From Planctomycetota bacterium (GTDB taxonomy: Bacteria; Planctomycetota; B15-G4; JADJEK01), in the NCBI GenBank assembly GCA_016709145.1, contig JADJEK010000001.1, positions 248,001 to 312,000 of the forward strand: a DNA stretch of 64,000 nucleotides, in the 5' to 3' direction. Under the pieces are notes generated by a model. It was not told the origin of the DNA, searched no databases, and was given only the letters and a program-made list of their open reading frames with translations. The translations under genes were made by a program, and so were the position numbers. This document shows positions 62,515 through 64,000 of the stretch, one piece after another (positions within the stretch are counted from its first letter, which is position 1; every line of letters starts with the position of its first letter).

Positions 62515-62769
62515 TCATTGCCCCTCGCCAAGCGTCAGGATCGCATTCCGCCGCTTCTGGGACATCCCGACGAGCGCCGCGACATGCGCGAGCACCCGCG
62601 CCCGCTCCGCCGCGTCGAGCGTCGTAAGCGCCGTCAGCGTCGCGGCAACCTCCGGGTCGACGGTCGCGGGACTCCCCAACTCCGCCCCGTTGCATCTTGC
62701 ATTGCAGCAGCGGCAATCCGCGTTTTCGCAACCGGCGCTTGATTCGCCCTTTACGCCCCCCGGCATTCC
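62515..62769 (-). other. Integrase C-terminal extension encoded at the island's right end
   Basis: This 84-codon open stretch plus stop is in frame with the integrase reading of the attachment core. It holds a Cys cluster (AGCENADCRCCNARC) and a helical end (LDAAERARVLAHVAALVGMS, QKRRNAILTLGEGQ). In the integrated state it has no integrase attached to it, since only the remnant at 62805 lies upstream and is in another frame. In the circular form it would be joined to the integrase at 52187. Confidence 0.65.
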
Positions 62770-62822
62770 GCTTCCCAAGCTGAATGTCGCGGGTTCGATC
62801 CCCGTCAGCCGCTCCACGTATG
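62770..62822. repeat. attR: right attachment core, 53 bp
   Basis: An exact copy of 52187-52239, i.e. the 3' half of tRNA-Gly including CCA, with no 5' half upstream. It is therefore a tRNA fragment, not a gene. Confidence 0.92.
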
Positions 62823-63416
62823 CAGACGCAATCCCTCGCATGGAGTCGTTCCGTGCCGGGATTCGGCGTTTTGGGAATCGGACGTTTCGAAGTCGATGAC
62901 GCTTGAAGCGCCTTCGTTTCGCGCGGAGTCGCGCTGCGGTTGCGTCTTGCGTTGCAGCGCTTCGCCCGTGCCCGTCGCGGCGTTCGCGGTCGCGTCGTCA
63001 GCCTTGCGCGCGAGCGAAGGGAGCTTCGCGACTGCGCCCGACAAGTCCGCGAGTTCCAGCTTGGTGTAGTGCTGCAGCGTGACCTTCACGTCGGAGTGAC
63101 GGAGCAAGCGCTTCGCGAGCTGCGGAGCAACGCCCGCGCGAGCGAGACGGGTCGCGAAGGTCGCGCGCAGCGCGTGGACGTCGAGCTTGCGACCGTCCAG
63201 CCCGTCGTTGTTCACCTTCGCGGCTTTCAGGTCGTCGTGAAAGCGTCGGATCGACGGGACGACTCGGAACACCGGCGCGGACGGCAACGCAGCCACGGGC
63301 TTCGCAGCGCGCAGCGCGGTCACGACGTCGGGAAGCAGCGGAATCTCCGCTTGGGTTCGGTTCTTCGAAACACTCGCGCGCACCGTCACCGTCGGTTCGC
63401 TCGCGTCGAGGTCAAC
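62805..63416 (-). pseudogene. Truncated second integrase
   Basis: From about 63416 the minus strand matches codons 261 onward of the left integrase at high identity (VTVRASVSKNR, DLKAAKVNNDGLDGRKLD, HALRATFATRLARAG, LLRHSDVKVTLQHYTK). It keeps the HxxR, His and Tyr residues but lacks the core-binding domain and the first Arg. Homology stops abruptly at about 63416. A one-base deletion relative to the left copy near 62857 moves the end out of the attachment-core frame, giving the tail GLRLHTWSG. It is the remnant of a second, tandem element. Confidence 0.85.
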
Positions 63417-63474
63417 CACGCGCCGGTTGTCCGTCCTGAACTGACAGGACAATGAATGACTGCCGTTGCACCGT

Positions 63475-64000
63475 TCACTGAATTGTGAAGACAACACCGT
63501 TCGTGTTCGAAAAGCCGTGAGCGATTCCCGCGTCGACCACGAACGCCTGCACGCCGATCGCAACCGGCGGGAGCGAGGGCGGAAGCGTGGCGCCGAAGGA
63601 GATCGAACCAGCGCCCGGACCCTGGGCCCCGAGCGGGAACAAGAGCAACGGCCCGAGCATGATGAGCGGGACCGGTCCGATGTTCAGCATGCAGCCGTAG
63701 CCCATCGAGACGGAACCGGCGCCGAGCCCGACCGCGAGAACGGTGCTCCCGCTCCCGACGCCGTTCGAGACACTGAGTTGAACCTGACTTCCGCTAGTCG
63801 GCGCTCCCGTCATGACGAGTTGCGGGACAACGCCGCCGGAGCCAGGACAGCCAATTCCGTGCTGCACGAACGTTGGTGGGCTGAAGTCGTAGAGGTACGC
63901 CGCACCGGCCTCGAGCCCGAAGTCAGCGTCGGCAGGCGCGCCGATCGCGGCAAACCCGCCGTCGAGCGCGACGACTTCGCCGAAGTTGTTGTCGCTCTGA
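63475..64000 (-). CDS. FG-GAP-type secreted protein, C-terminal part (runs off the right edge)
   Basis: The frame is open to the window's right edge, so the start is missing. The visible part begins with the end of an FG-GAP blade region (SDNNFGEVVALDGGFAAIGA, LEAGAAYLYDF). A Cys-marked linker (HGIGCPGSGG) leads into the C-terminal beta domain (QVQLSVSNGVGSGSTVLAVG, QGPGAGSISFGATLPP, GIAHGFSNTNGVVFTIQ) related to those at 15446-16279 and 59701-61359. It lies 58 bp beyond the break point of the truncated integrase. Confidence 0.8.
   Translation of the reverse strand, partial: QSDNNFGEVVALDGGFAAIGAPADADFGLEAGAAYLYDFSPPTFVQHGIGCPGSGGVVPQLVMTGAPTSGSQVQLSVSNGVGSGSTVLAVGLGAGSVSMGYGCMLNIGPVPLIMLGPLLLFPLGAQGPGAGSISFGATLPPSLPPVAIGVQAFVVDAGIAHGFSNTNGVVFTIQ

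Larger units (their letters stand above)
52187..62822. mobile_element. ~10.6-kb genomic island integrated in tRNA-Gly
   Basis: Direct repeats at 52187-52239 and 62770-62822 bound the island. Just inside the left one is a tyrosine integrase, followed by XRE, primase/helicase and excisionase genes in one minus-strand block. The right half is visibly more AT-rich than the flanks, with several broken cargo genes. No capsid, terminase, conjugation or relaxase gene is seen, so it must use another element's transfer machinery or be a satellite. Core genes are intact while cargo is decaying. Confidence 0.85.

Noticed and set aside
62770..62816. Second tRNA-Gly
   Set aside because: Only the 3' half is present; the acceptor 5' strand and D arm are missing, so it is the attachment-site copy.

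Overview
The window looks like a piece of a high-GC planctomycete-type chromosome. This is inferred from gene content, not from a marker gene. The content includes many secreted FG-GAP, beta-helix and beta-propeller proteins, a Ser/Thr kinase fused to PDZ-like and formylglycine-generating-enzyme-like domains, ECF sigma regulation, a MoxR/DUF58/transglutaminase cluster, and a glycine tRNA with encoded CCA. The high GC makes long antisense shadow ORFs everywhere; those were left out.

Layout of the chromosomal part. 1-3.1 kb: two right-handed beta-helix paralogues (the first cut by the window edge) and a coupled TPM-domain pair. 3.1-6.1 kb: an FkbM methyltransferase, a probable pseudokinase and a Tat-exported TIM-barrel isomerase-like protein. 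6.1-6.8 kb: a non-coding stretch with 12-bp tandem repeats and TTC-loop hairpins. 6.8-9.6 kb: an FG-GAP protein, ribosomal protein L33 and OsmC. 9.7-15.2 kb: a sulfatase-fold membrane enzyme and the opgGH glucan operon. 15.4-20.8 kb: a secreted protein and an RND efflux pump with its adaptor. 20.8-32 kb: the kinase fusion, an amidohydrolase, an SGNH hydrolase, a SMUG1-like glycosylase, an ECF sigma factor, a lipoprotein, an esterase and an M20 peptidase. 32-39.5 kb: two coupled beta-propeller proteins, a proline-catabolism dehydrogenase, an amino-acid binding protein, DUF502 and small secreted proteins. 39.5-52 kb: a large secreted alpha/beta hydrolase, an M49 peptidase, the MoxR/DUF58/transglutaminase operon and another beta-helix protein.

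At 52158-52233 there is a tRNA-Gly(CCC). Its 3' half is the left attachment site of a ~10.6-kb genomic island. The 53-bp core at 52187-52239 is repeated exactly at 62770-62822. Between them lie a tyrosine integrase, an XRE regulator, a TOPRIM primase/helicase and an excisionase (all on the minus strand, close-packed and intact). These are followed by more AT-rich cargo, much of it broken: a split hypothetical gene, a twice-frameshifted TIGR04255-like gene with two small partner genes, an intact FG-GAP surface protein, and a damaged FxLYD-domain gene. Right of the second attachment site is a truncated second integrase, so the tRNA was probably hit twice. The last 0.5 kb is the 3' end of another FG-GAP protein.

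The most interesting observation is that the attachment core lies inside the integrase reading frame. Integrated, the integrase stops right at the core. In the excised circle the same frame would run on for another 84 residues encoded by 62515-62769, so integration would switch the enzyme's C-terminus.
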